DNA of 64,000 nt from Salinibacterium sp. TMP30 (GTDB taxonomy: Bacteria > Actinomycetota > Actinomycetes > Actinomycetales > Microbacteriaceae): NCBI RefSeq assembly GCF_038397785.1, contig NZ_CP151642.1, positions 1,364,001 through 1,428,000 on the forward strand, in the 5' to 3' direction. Under the pieces are notes generated by a model. That model was given only the letters and a program-made list of their open reading frames with translations, made no database searches and was not told where the DNA came from. Of the stretch, positions 8,901 to 15,897 are shown piece after piece. Within the stretch, counting starts at the first letter, position 1. The number at the start of each line of letters is the position of its first letter. The translations under genes and the position numbers were made by a program.

Positions 8901-9402
8901 TGGCCAGCGCCAGCCGGTGATATCCCTCCTCTTTGCGGGCAAGCACAAGCAGGTGGTCACCTTCTGGATCGGCATTGCCCGCCTGTTGCCCGGTGAGGCC
9001 CAGAGAAAGCTCCGCACCAAACAGGGTAGAAAGCCCCAACTCGGCTGCAGCTTCAGCCATCCGCACTATGCCGTACAGCCCGTCATGGTCGGTAAGCGCA
9101 AGAGCAGTAAGCCCCAATCGGGCAGCCTCTTCTGCCAGTTTCTCTGGCATGCTCGCGCCATCAAGAAAACTGAAACTTGAGTGAACATGGAGCTCGGCAT
9201 AGGGCACAACATCACCGGCGGGTGCGGATGCTGCCTCCGCGCCGTTCGGAGGCTCGCTCGGTGCAATATAGGGAGCGCGCTTGCTCGACACCAGAGACAG
9301 GGCACGCCCGTCACCGGCCTCACCTATCGGCGTTACCGAACCAAAGCCCGACAGCGTGCGCTCCAATTGGCGCCACGGAATCGGCGGATTAGACCACGCC
9401 AT
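5959..9402 (-). CDS. dnaE2: Error-prone DNA polymerase III alpha subunit DnaE2
   Basis: C-family polymerase alpha subunit for damage-induced mutagenesis, about 1147 residues. The order is N-terminal PHP domain (AELHVHSSFSFLDGAS), palm with the catalytic PDIDVDFD block, fingers, helix-hairpin-helix and OB fold near the C-terminus. The ATG at 9402 is chosen over the upstream TTG at 9414 because DnaE2 proteins normally begin with a short M-x-W-S-N-P-P-like stretch, seen here as MAWSNPP. It is the third gene of the imuA-imuB-dnaE2 cassette, 27 bases after imuB, and works with ImuB, which recruits it to the beta clamp. Confidence 0.95.
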   Translation of the reverse strand: MAWSNPPIPWRQLERTLSGFGSVTPIGEAGDGRALSLVSSKRAPYIAPSEPPNGAEAASAPAGDVVPYAELHVHSSFSFLDGASMPEKLAEEAARLGLTALALTDHDGLYGIVRMAEAAAELGLSTLFGAELSLGLTGQQAGNADPEGDHLLVLARKEEGYHRLALAITRAQLAGGEKGRPKYDLHELAELAGGHWFVLTGCRKGAVRRALCDPQPNSAPSRESMVAAGHELDQLCELFGRDAVIVELFDQGYPLDSAYNDALHSLAVERGLRVVATSNAHYATPRQHHLHSAVSAVRARRSLDEMDGWLPAAGTAHLRSGAEMAARFVRYPGAVAATVQVADEAVFELRQAKPALPDQDVPDGHTPASWLRELTWAGVADRAIELSDTNRARIQRELDVIEEKNFAGYFLIVHDIVSFARGRGILCQGRGSAASSVVCYLLKITAVDPIRYKLPFERFISAMREEEPDIDVDFDSERREEVIQYVFERYGRENAAQVANVIQYRPRFAVRDMAKALGYSSGQQDAWSKQMERWGSEVSGIDHDIPDSVLELAQQVMKFPRHLGIHSGGMVLTQRPVGEVVPIEHARKEKRTVVQWDKDDCAWMGLVKFDLLGLGILSAMQYSFDLVDEALGERWDLATIPAEEQGVYDQLCRADAVGVFQVESRAQMGLLPRLQPREFYHLVVEIALVRPGPIQGGAVHPYVRRKMGVDPITYLHPNLVEPLERTLGVPIFQEQLMQIAVAVGGCSADDADLLRRAMGSKRGIERIDKLRSKLYAGMASNGIIGEDADRIYESIQAFAGFGFAESHALSFGLLVYASAWIRLHYPAAFLAALLRAQPMGFYSPQSLVADARRHGVQVRGPDIQRSGVFAGLEQHSQSTAPTGNDRCVDHEQPPVGPFNRSSPFDTDDHRRDGAFAVRLGLDEVRGIGTTVAEKIVAERDSGEFVSMNDLVRRVGLTTKQLEALAAAGAFDGMGLTRREALWNAGNAAHDREEYLPNSMVVVQPPLFSLATEFDELMADLWATGISPESHPVMHLREALTHRGVLSAAELTVTESGRRIEIGGVVTHRQRPATASGITFMNIEDETGLINVICSVGVWGRYRRIARDSAALIVRGIIERSEDGVINVLADRFEPLSGLPHTQSRDFH

Positions 9403-9429
9403 GGCACACACCAACCAATCGCAGACCCA

Positions 9430-11034
9430 TTAGTCGTACCTTGCTTCGGCCCACCAGCCGCCGTCATCGAGCACCAGCAACCACGCGCATCCGGTATCGT
9501 CAACGGCTTGAAAACGCCACGAGCGGCCCGACGACTCTGCATCCCACCAGCGCTCAGTTAGCGGCCATGGTCCTGCCCATGCCGTGAGTGTTCGTGAGCG
9601 AGAATCGCTGGTTGCGAAACGTGCGGGCGCCGCAGCAACATGACCACGGTCATCCACTGAAACGAGGTTACCGTCGTGAGCGAAAACGTGCACGGCATGA
9701 CGCGACGAAAAAACTGTTCCCGGTAACGGAGCGGGCAACGATCCTGGCCACGGACGCTGCACCGAACGCTCATCCACGCTGCGATCACCCCACGCTGTGA
9801 GTTGCTGTCGCGACTGCAGGGTGCGCCCACCCTGCACATTTGGCATGAGCACAGCACCGTGACCGAGCATGCTCTGCACTCGAGAAAGGCCGTGGTGGAT
9901 GCGTGGCTCAAGCCCCGAACCCCACAACCCTGTTTCATGGTTGCCGATCGCATCCACCGTTTCGGGCACAATGCGCACCCGGCTGATTCCTGAGCTTAAT
10001 CCCGCCTCGATAAGGCCGGAACCCTGCACTTGCCAACGCACCCGATCAACAACATCGCTGGCGGTGAACGACCGCGGATGCAACCACACGCGTTCGGCAA
10101 TTTCGCCAGACTCGGAATCAAGTTCAATACGAATCGCAGTGGTCACCAGTTGGGTGCGAACCAATGCCTCAATAAAGTCATCGGCTCGACTGCGAATACT
10201 GAAAGCAACCTGATCAACCCTGTCGAGAGCCGGCTCGAAATCGATCACGACATCGAGATCGAGTGGAGGTGTACGGGCGATAAAAGCTTGAGGGTCGCGA
10301 CCGCTCGCCAGTGAATGCAATCGAGCTCCGAGCTCTCCAAAGCGAGTGCGCACATCCGTGTGTCCGAGCTGCGCAAAATCGCCAAGAGTGGAGATACCCA
10401 GCTTTATCAGCAGCGTCACAATCTGAGGCTCCTCAAGCAGAGCGATCGATAATGGTGCCAAAAATTCTGCAGATTCCCTAACAGGAACGAGCCGCGCATG
10501 CCCAGCTCGAGAACGAGGATCTGCCCTCACAGTGCTGCGCGCAGCATGTACTGCAGTGAAGAGAGCATCAGCAACGCCCACCCGCGCATCAGAGGCAGCA
10601 ATCTCGTTGACCCGATCGATGACTGTGAGCGCAGCAGCCTTTTCACCGCCGTAATACTGTGCGGCTCCGCGCACCCGCACAGCGCACATACCTGGGCGGA
10701 GAAGTTGCACGCCAGGAATCAGCTCTTCTATGCCAGCAATGACCGGTTCGAATGCGCGATTATCGAGGGCGGGATCGTAGGCGCGATCAATCAGCCCGGG
10801 AAACCTCGACTGCGCCTCCCTCAGCCTCAGCCCACGGCTGATCCCTTCAGCGCGGGCGGAGGCAGAAGCAGCAAAAACGAGACCCTTCTCAGTGAGCACG
10901 AGCGGGGCATCCGCCGACAGTTTCTCGTGTTGTCTGGCCGCAACCACAGGCCAATCGGGGCACCAAAGCACGAGAACACGGGGGAGAGGCGGGTGTGACG
11001 CCGGGAGCGCACCGGAGAGCGGAGCGGAAGTCAT
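9430..11034 (-). CDS. imuB: ImuB-like Y-family pseudo-polymerase
   Basis: Y-family polymerase homologue of 534 residues that serves as scaffold between ImuA, DnaE2 and the sliding clamp. The region matching the DinB catalytic block reads LWCPDWPV, and the second acidic site is replaced by PGMCAVR, so the polymerase active site is lost, as expected of ImuB. The C-terminal third (about residues 400-534) is specific to the family. The start ATG overlaps the imuA stop as ATGA, so translation is coupled. Confidence 0.9.
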   Translation of the reverse strand: MTSAPLSGALPASHPPLPRVLVLWCPDWPVVAARQHEKLSADAPLVLTEKGLVFAASASARAEGISRGLRLREAQSRFPGLIDRAYDPALDNRAFEPVIAGIEELIPGVQLLRPGMCAVRVRGAAQYYGGEKAAALTVIDRVNEIAASDARVGVADALFTAVHAARSTVRADPRSRAGHARLVPVRESAEFLAPLSIALLEEPQIVTLLIKLGISTLGDFAQLGHTDVRTRFGELGARLHSLASGRDPQAFIARTPPLDLDVVIDFEPALDRVDQVAFSIRSRADDFIEALVRTQLVTTAIRIELDSESGEIAERVWLHPRSFTASDVVDRVRWQVQGSGLIEAGLSSGISRVRIVPETVDAIGNHETGLWGSGLEPRIHHGLSRVQSMLGHGAVLMPNVQGGRTLQSRQQLTAWGDRSVDERSVQRPWPGSLPAPLPGTVFSSRHAVHVFAHDGNLVSVDDRGHVAAAPARFATSDSRSRTLTAWAGPWPLTERWWDAESSGRSWRFQAVDDTGCAWLLVLDDGGWWAEARYD

Positions 11035-11828
11035 GCTGACACCCTGTGAGGCAGCACAGTCAGTTCAGGCCTAGCTGTCTCATGATCGTTATAGGCCCGA
11101 ATAGTTTCTGAAGAATCAGGCAACCACAATCGGGCGCTGCGAGGTCGTGCAGCACTTTTGCTCGTAACGGTGACTGTTGCTTCGCGTGCCGCTAAGTGTC
11201 CGTGCCCTTCGCCGATGCCATGCCACCGACTTTCGCCCAACGAAACCATTGCCTCGCTTTGCGGCCACGAGCCCATCATGAGCAACGTAGATTTGCGTTG
11301 CCGAAGCCGAGAAGCAAGCCGGGCCACAGCAGAATCGGATGCGCGTGTCGGCGGCCGAGCAACCACCACATCGACAACATCGGCAATCGCAGCAGTAACA
11401 GCCAGCCACTGATCCCCCGGATGCGGAACCAGCACCAACCTTTCAAGATCAATCCCGAACCGTGCGGCAGCTTCAATGCCGAACTCGGGCACCCCAATAA
11501 CCGCGCACCATGACCCTGCCGCAGACGGTGGTGCGAGCAACGCCATTAGCAGCATCATTGAGTTGTCTATCGAATAGACGTTGCCCTGCTGCAACCCCCC
11601 ACCGGGCAGTAGCTTCCCGATAGCCGGGTGGGTAGGAATAAGTTGTGTCTTGAGCGTGCGTGACTGCATCTGACTGATGCGGGATTGTAGTTCAGCCACC
11701 CGGTCTGTCGCTGCACGGTCTGGAGCTGTACTGGCTGGAGGCGCACTGTCCATAGGCGCACTGTCCATAGGCGCGCTCGATAGCGCTTCAGCGATTGCTG
11801 AAATGGCGTGAGCGGAGACAGGGGACAC
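11031..11828 (-). CDS. imuA: ImuA-like RecA-fold mutagenesis protein
   Basis: First gene of the mutagenesis cassette, about 265 residues. The recognisable part begins at a coiled stretch (VAELQSRISQMQSRT) and continues into THPAIGKLLPGGGLQQG, the RecA/ImuA-like loop in place of a strict Walker A. The frame stays open to an ATG at 11876, but that start would lie upstream of the SOS box. The GTG at 11828 has GAATAT six bases ahead, abutting the LexA-type box, so a leaderless start there is preferred. A low-complexity N-terminus with a duplicated MDSAP follows. The true start could also be one of those methionines. Confidence 0.75.
   Translation of the reverse strand: MSPVSAHAISAIAEALSSAPMDSAPMDSAPPASTAPDRAATDRVAELQSRISQMQSRTLKTQLIPTHPAIGKLLPGGGLQQGNVYSIDNSMMLLMALLAPPSAAGSWCAVIGVPEFGIEAAARFGIDLERLVLVPHPGDQWLAVTAAIADVVDVVVARPPTRASDSAVARLASRLRQRKSTLLMMGSWPQSEAMVSLGESRWHGIGEGHGHLAAREATVTVTSKSAARPRSARLWLPDSSETIRAYNDHETARPELTVLPHRVSA
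11740..11769 (-). repeat. Two tandem copies of a 15-bp unit in imuA
   Basis: The unit GGCGCACTGTCCATA occurs twice in a row, giving the duplicated MDSAP in the N-terminal linker of the ImuA-like protein. It is in frame, so length changes would not break the gene. Confidence 0.7.
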
Positions 11829-11838
11829 CTGTTCATAT

Positions 11839-11854
11839 TCGAACATATGTTCGA
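11839..11854 (-). promoter_or_regulatory. SOS box (LexA operator) of imuA-imuB-dnaE2
   Basis: TCGAACATATGTTCGA is a perfect palindrome matching the actinobacterial LexA consensus TCGAAC-N4-GTTCGA. It overlaps by two bases the presumed -10 GAATAT (11835-11840, minus strand) of imuA, so bound LexA would block transcription. The divergent ABC gene starts 71 bases away. Confidence 0.92.
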
Positions 11855-11912
11855 CTGTGTCAATTGCATGCGACATTCATCGGCGTGTCTTTGTGATGTC
11901 GGGGGCATGCTT

Positions 11913-11918
11913 TACCGT
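11913..11918 (+). promoter_or_regulatory. -10 element, leaderless start of ABC operon
   Basis: TACCGT followed by six bases and the GTG at 11925; no ribosome site is present. Confidence 0.45.
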
Positions 11919-11924
11919 TACCTC

Positions 11925-12956
11925 GTGACTTTTATCGAAGCAGTGGAACTCAGAAAGACTTACACGCCCAAAGGGGCCGCTCCGGTTCACGCGCTTGACG
12001 GCCTTGATCTTGTCGTTCCGCAAGGCACCGTCACGGCTCTACTGGGGCCGAATGGCGCAGGAAAGACGACAACGGTGAAGGTGCTCACAACACTTATTCG
12101 CCCCGATTCCGGCAGCGCGACAATCGATGGAATTGATGTGATCGCTTCGCCTGAACACATCCGTCCGATGATTGGCGTGTCTGGCCAATACGCTGCCGTA
12201 GACGAAAACCTCACCGGCTTTGAGAACCTTGACATGGTCGGGCGTCTTTATCACCTTGGGGCCAAACAGTCTCGTGATCGAGCGCGCGAACTCATTAATA
12301 TTTTCGACCTTACCGAAGCACAAAACCGCCCGGTCAAAGGTTTCTCTGGTGGCATGCGACGGCGTATCGACCTCGCTGGTGCCCTTGTCATGCGGCCTCC
12401 TGTGCTCTTTCTTGATGAGCCAACTACTGGCCTCGACCCACGCAGCCGCATCGGAATGTGGGAGATCATCACGACGCTAGTGGGGGAGGGCACGACAGTG
12501 CTCCTCACTACCCAATACCTCGAAGAGGCTGATCAGCTCGCTGACAGCATCTCGGTGATCGACGACGGCAAAGTCATTGCCAAAGGAACCTCAGATGAGC
12601 TCAAAGCGTCGATCGGCGGCCAGCGTGTTGAGGTGAGTTTGGTTTCTACGGATGACTCGGCTGTCGCCCATGAAATCCTCACCCGTTTCGGCACAACTAA
12701 ACCTGCCGTGAGCCTAGACGGCCGCGGACTCACGGTTAACGCAGAAGATGCCCCCGCCGCGCTGCAGCTCATTCTTAGCGAGTTCGCCCAGCGTGGTGTG
12801 CAGCTTTATGACGCGGGAATGCGCAGACCAACGCTTGACGATGTGTTCTTGAAACTGACGGGCCACACAGCAAGCACCGATGATTCCGAGAACAATGACT
12901 CGAGCTCATCGACATCTACGCAAAAGGCAACATCGGCACAGAAAGCACAGCAATGA
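11925..12956 (+). CDS. ABC transporter ATP-binding protein (DrrA-like exporter)
   Basis: Nucleotide-binding subunit of a two-gene exporter, about 343 residues. Walker A GPNGAGKT at residues 41-48, signature FSGGM, Walker B LFLDEPTTGLD and the H-loop region are all present. A long C-terminal extension ends in a Ser/Thr/Gln-rich tail, as in DrrA-type drug and lipid exporters. The GTG at 11925 has a -10 hexamer six bases ahead; an ATG at 11907 is the alternative. The stop overlaps the next start as ATGA. The substrate is unknown. Confidence 0.88.
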   Translation: MTFIEAVELRKTYTPKGAAPVHALDGLDLVVPQGTVTALLGPNGAGKTTTVKVLTTLIRPDSGSATIDGIDVIASPEHIRPMIGVSGQYAAVDENLTGFENLDMVGRLYHLGAKQSRDRARELINIFDLTEAQNRPVKGFSGGMRRRIDLAGALVMRPPVLFLDEPTTGLDPRSRIGMWEIITTLVGEGTTVLLTTQYLEEADQLADSISVIDDGKVIAKGTSDELKASIGGQRVEVSLVSTDDSAVAHEILTRFGTTKPAVSLDGRGLTVNAEDAPAALQLILSEFAQRGVQLYDAGMRRPTLDDVFLKLTGHTASTDDSENNDSSSSTSTQKATSAQKAQQ

Positions 12957-13798
12957 CCACCTCGGTTCGCGAAAAGACGCCGTACCCGACCACATCATCC
13001 CCCCTTATGGCATGGCTTAGTGATGGGTGGATCACCACTCGGCGCAACCTCATTAAGATCAAGCGGGTTCCCGATATCTTGGTGTTCACCACACTTCAGC
13101 CCATCATGTTCGTGCTGTTGTTTACTTATGTTTACGCCGGGGTAATCGACATTCCGGGCAGCACGTACACCGAGTTCATCATGGCGGGCATTTTTGCCCA
13201 GACGGTGGTCTTCGGCTCCACCTACTCGGGATCTGCCATGGCACAGGATCTCAAGGATGGAATTATCGACCGCTTTCGTACTCTGCCGATGAGTTCGTCT
13301 GCCGTGTTGGTGGGGCGCACTAACGGTGACCTTCTCATCAACTCGATTTCTATGGTCGTCATGATGACCACGGGACTCATTGTGGGGTGGCGCATTAATT
13401 CGAGCCCGCTTGAGGCCCTGGCCGCGATCGCCCTCCTGTTGCTCTTCGCTTATGCGTTGTCCTGGGTTATGGCTTTCATCGGAATGAGTGTGCGCAGTCC
13501 TGAAGTGATCAACAATGTCTCGTTCTTGGTGCTGTTCCCCCTCACCTTCATTTCGAACGCATTTGTCCCTGCCGAAACGCTACCTACGCCGTTGAGGGTC
13601 TTTGCCGAACTCAACCCGGTGTCTGCTCTCGTGCAGGCCGCTCGTGAGCTCTTCGGCAACACTCCGGCCGGTTCGGCACAGTCCGATGTATGGTCGCAGC
13701 AGCATCCCGTGCTCACCGTGCTCATCGGGATAGTGCTGATGTTGGCAATTTTCGTGCCGCTGGCAGTGCGTAAGTTTGCGAGCATCAGCACACGCTAA
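12953..13798 (+). CDS. ABC-2 type transporter permease (DrrB-like)
   Basis: Membrane subunit of 281 residues paired with the ATPase just upstream, with which it overlaps by four bases. Six hydrophobic segments are visible after a cytoplasmic N-terminus of about 45 residues. The DrrB-like stretch NPLTFISNAFVPxxTLP (here seen as PLTFISNAFVPAETLP) lies before the last two helices. It probably forms a homodimeric efflux channel for a hydrophobic compound. Confidence 0.87.
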   Translation: MTTSVREKTPYPTTSSPLMAWLSDGWITTRRNLIKIKRVPDILVFTTLQPIMFVLLFTYVYAGVIDIPGSTYTEFIMAGIFAQTVVFGSTYSGSAMAQDLKDGIIDRFRTLPMSSSAVLVGRTNGDLLINSISMVVMMTTGLIVGWRINSSPLEALAAIALLLLFAYALSWVMAFIGMSVRSPEVINNVSFLVLFPLTFISNAFVPAETLPTPLRVFAELNPVSALVQAARELFGNTPAGSAQSDVWSQQHPVLTVLIGIVLMLAIFVPLAVRKFASISTR

Positions 13799-13954
13799 GT
13801 AACAGCTCACCAGGGCGATGCTCGTTTCCCTCTAGGAACGAGACAGTCGCAGTGTTAGAATCCGAACAATTAGAGCTGCCACTCCCGCCGGGGTTCTTAA
13901 CGTCGCGACTACCCAGCGACCCACTCCGACATCGCCCGAAACGGAGTCCGACAG

Positions 13955-14668
13955 ATGTTCGCCACCGTAGGTCATATCGCCATGAAGTCATTCATGCTTT
14001 TGTGGCTTTATACATCTCCGCATTCATGGCGGGGGCTCCCTACGCCAGAACCCGGGCCTCCCGTTGTCGTCGATGGGCCCAAACCGCAGCGCGTGCTTGT
14101 GTGCGGGTCAGGAATTGTCGTCGGATACGGGGTTGCGTCGTATGAACTCGCACTCGGCGGATCGCTCGCTCGCTCGCTTTCAACTCTCACCGGTCGCGGT
14201 GCCGAAGTTTCCACGATCGCTGGCCCGAGGATGGCCACACAAGCAGCGAAGTCCCGGTTGAAGGCTGAGGTACTCGACGGACTGGATGCGGTGGTTCTCT
14301 CTTTCGGGACCTTCGACTTGCTCTCTTTTTTGCCCGCCAACGTTTGGGGACGAGGAATGAGCGAACTCGTCGACTCGGTTCTTGCACAGTCACAATCGCA
14401 AACCCAAGTATTTATTATGAATTGCACGGCCCCGAAGATGTCGAAGTTCCCTTCGTCATACCGACGTCATCTACTCCGCCTTACCTCCGCATACAACGAT
14501 GAAATTCGGTCGCTCGTCCAGCGACGCGATCGTGTCCACCAGATCAATTTCGCACCCAAGCCAGAGGATGCCGAGGCCGTTGCGGGCCGGCAGAGCTATC
14601 GCACGTGGGCTGAACAAATTGCACCAGATATTGCGGAGGAACTCCGCGGTCACACTACTGGCGACTAA
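13955..14668 (+). CDS. Degenerate SGNH-fold protein (paralogue of 15898 gene)
   Basis: A 237-residue protein with an SGNH-like order of blocks but without the catalytic residues: the GDS block reads CGSGIVVGYG, the GxND block reads FGTFD, and the final DxxH position reads SYRTWA. It aligns over its whole length with the first half of the gene at 15898 (YELALGGSLARSLSTLTGRG here, HELGLGGHLARELAALTKRG there). The ATG at 13955 has GGAG at good spacing. An N-terminal hydrophobic stretch could be a membrane anchor. It is probably not an esterase; the role is unknown. Confidence 0.7.
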   Translation: MFATVGHIAMKSFMLLWLYTSPHSWRGLPTPEPGPPVVVDGPKPQRVLVCGSGIVVGYGVASYELALGGSLARSLSTLTGRGAEVSTIAGPRMATQAAKSRLKAEVLDGLDAVVLSFGTFDLLSFLPANVWGRGMSELVDSVLAQSQSQTQVFIMNCTAPKMSKFPSSYRRHLLRLTSAYNDEIRSLVQRRDRVHQINFAPKPEDAEAVAGRQSYRTWAEQIAPDIAEELRGHTTGD

Positions 14669-14700
14669 TTCACGATTGGTGAGTTCTCACGCTTCTTCGT

Positions 14701-15399
14701 CTAGCGTTTGCGTGGGCGCTGCGGACGTCGAACTTTTCCCTGTGGATACTTCCCCCGGGGCTGAGCCCGGTTTGGGCGTGTTTGTTTTTGTGCCGATACT
14801 GTCGCTTGGTCGGCTTCAGAAGCAGCTCCAGTAGGTTCTGAGCTACTGGCCGTGCCGCGAGAACTTCGAGCGGTGCGACCGCGAACAATTCCGATGAATT
14901 CTTCAACGTGGGGATCAACAGAACCGTCGCGCCAGGCCACAGCAACGTGCCACTCTGGACCGTCGTCGACCAGTTTTGCCGTCACATCTCGCCGCACCAG
15001 TGCTCTTGCCACCGCTTGAGGCATTACAGCCACTCCGACATTTGCCGCTACTAGTTCAGTCGCGGCCCGCCAGTCTCCGGGAAGCTGATTCTCTTTGCTG
15101 AGTTCAGCCATCACGACGGACGTTCGCGTGGCAAAGGAGTGATCTTTGGGCACAACAACAACTGCACGTTCCGTGTACAGGGGGATGGCTGCCAGGGGAC
15201 GATCGCCATCGACGTCGCGGTCGATCGGAAGACGAACGATGGCGATATCAGCGACTCCGCTCCGCAGCATCCTGAGCGCTTCGTCCTGCTCTGATGCAAC
15301 GAGCTCTAGGCCAACGTCAACGAGCCGTTCATGCCATACACGCGCCCATTTACCCGGAGTCGCACCGAGAACAAAGGCCACTGTGAATGATGAAGGCAT
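14701..15399 (-). CDS. LysR-type effector-binding domain protein without HTH
   Basis: A 232-residue protein that begins directly with the LysR substrate-binding fold (FTVAFVLGATPGKWARVWHERL) and completes it by about residue 170; the usual N-terminal winged helix is absent. A Ser/Ala-rich linker and a strongly basic tail of Arg, Lys, Pro and Gln (about residues 175-232) follow. The ATG has TAACCT six bases ahead, indicating a leaderless mRNA. It is divergent from the DUF5997 gene with a 22-base gap, so the two are probably co-regulated partners. Confidence 0.8.
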   Translation of the reverse strand: MPSSFTVAFVLGATPGKWARVWHERLVDVGLELVASEQDEALRMLRSGVADIAIVRLPIDRDVDGDRPLAAIPLYTERAVVVVPKDHSFATRTSVVMAELSKENQLPGDWRAATELVAANVGVAVMPQAVARALVRRDVTAKLVDDGPEWHVAVAWRDGSVDPHVEEFIGIVRGRTARSSRGTASSSEPTGAASEADQATVSAQKQTRPNRAQPRGKYPQGKVRRPQRPRKR

Positions 15400-15405
15400 A
15401 GGTTC

Positions 15406-15415
15406 AGGTTAGTCT
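15406..15415. promoter_or_regulatory. Overlapping divergent -10 elements
   Basis: TAACCT on the minus strand (15406-15411) lies six bases from the LysR-like ATG; TAGTCT on the plus strand (15410-15415) lies six bases from the DUF5997 GTG. The hexamers share two bases, so the promoters should compete for polymerase. Confidence 0.55.
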
Positions 15416-15421
15416 TGGGTC

Positions 15422-15799
15422 GTGCCAGTTCAGACCATGAAACCCGCGACAGCCGCCAAGAAGCTTGGCATTTATTTGCCAGCTACCCCACAAGAGTTTC
15501 GCGACTCCGAGATCAGCCGCGAAGAACTTGCGGCGTTGCTTGAGTCACCGCCCGAATGGTTGGCTCAGCTGCGACGTGAAGGTCCGCATCCTCGGCAGGT
15601 AGTAGCCCAGAAACTGGGCGTCTCAACCTCAGGGCTAGCACGAGCTGGTGCGCCCGACGTGATGACGAGTTCGGAGATCAAAGCTCTCTTAGTAGAGATG
15701 CCCCAATGGCTCGTTGAGGAGCGTTCTGTGCACGCCGCAGTCAACGAAGAGAATGCTCGCATCAAGTCAGAGCGTGCCATCAAAGCCGCGGGAAAATAG
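15422..15799 (+). CDS. DUF5997 family protein
   Basis: A 125-residue protein of a family with no known function. The family core KPATAAKKLG is at residues 7-16. Residues about 58-80 (RQVVAQKLGVSTSGLARAG) look like a helix-turn-helix, which fits a DNA-binding role, though this is only pattern resemblance. The start GTG has TAGTCT six bases ahead and no ribosome site; an ATG five codons in is the alternative. It is divergent from a LysR-like effector domain that lacks its own DNA-binding part. Confidence 0.78.
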   Translation: MPVQTMKPATAAKKLGIYLPATPQEFRDSEISREELAALLESPPEWLAQLRREGPHPRQVVAQKLGVSTSGLARAGAPDVMTSSEIKALLVEMPQWLVEERSVHAAVNEENARIKSERAIKAAGK

Positions 15800-15827
15800 T
15801 TCCTAGTTTTCCTCAAACTACCTAGTG

Positions 15828-15842
15828 CTGAAAAGTTTTCAG
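15828..15842. promoter_or_regulatory. Palindrome next to a -10 box upstream of SGNH-GAF gene
   Basis: CTGAAAA-G-TTTTCAG is a perfect 7-bp dyad. TATACT, a good -10 hexamer, starts at 15846, about 50 bases before the TTG start of the SGNH-GAF gene. The dyad covers the spacer, so it is a candidate operator. Confidence 0.45.
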
Positions 15843-15897
15843 GTCTATACTCTGTAGGTTGAGTGCGTCCGTGTCTGGACGTTCGGGTGGGAATTGA

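Noticed and set aside
11840-11876. ATG at 11876 as the imuA start
   Set aside because: It lies upstream of the SOS box and would place the operator inside the coding sequence.
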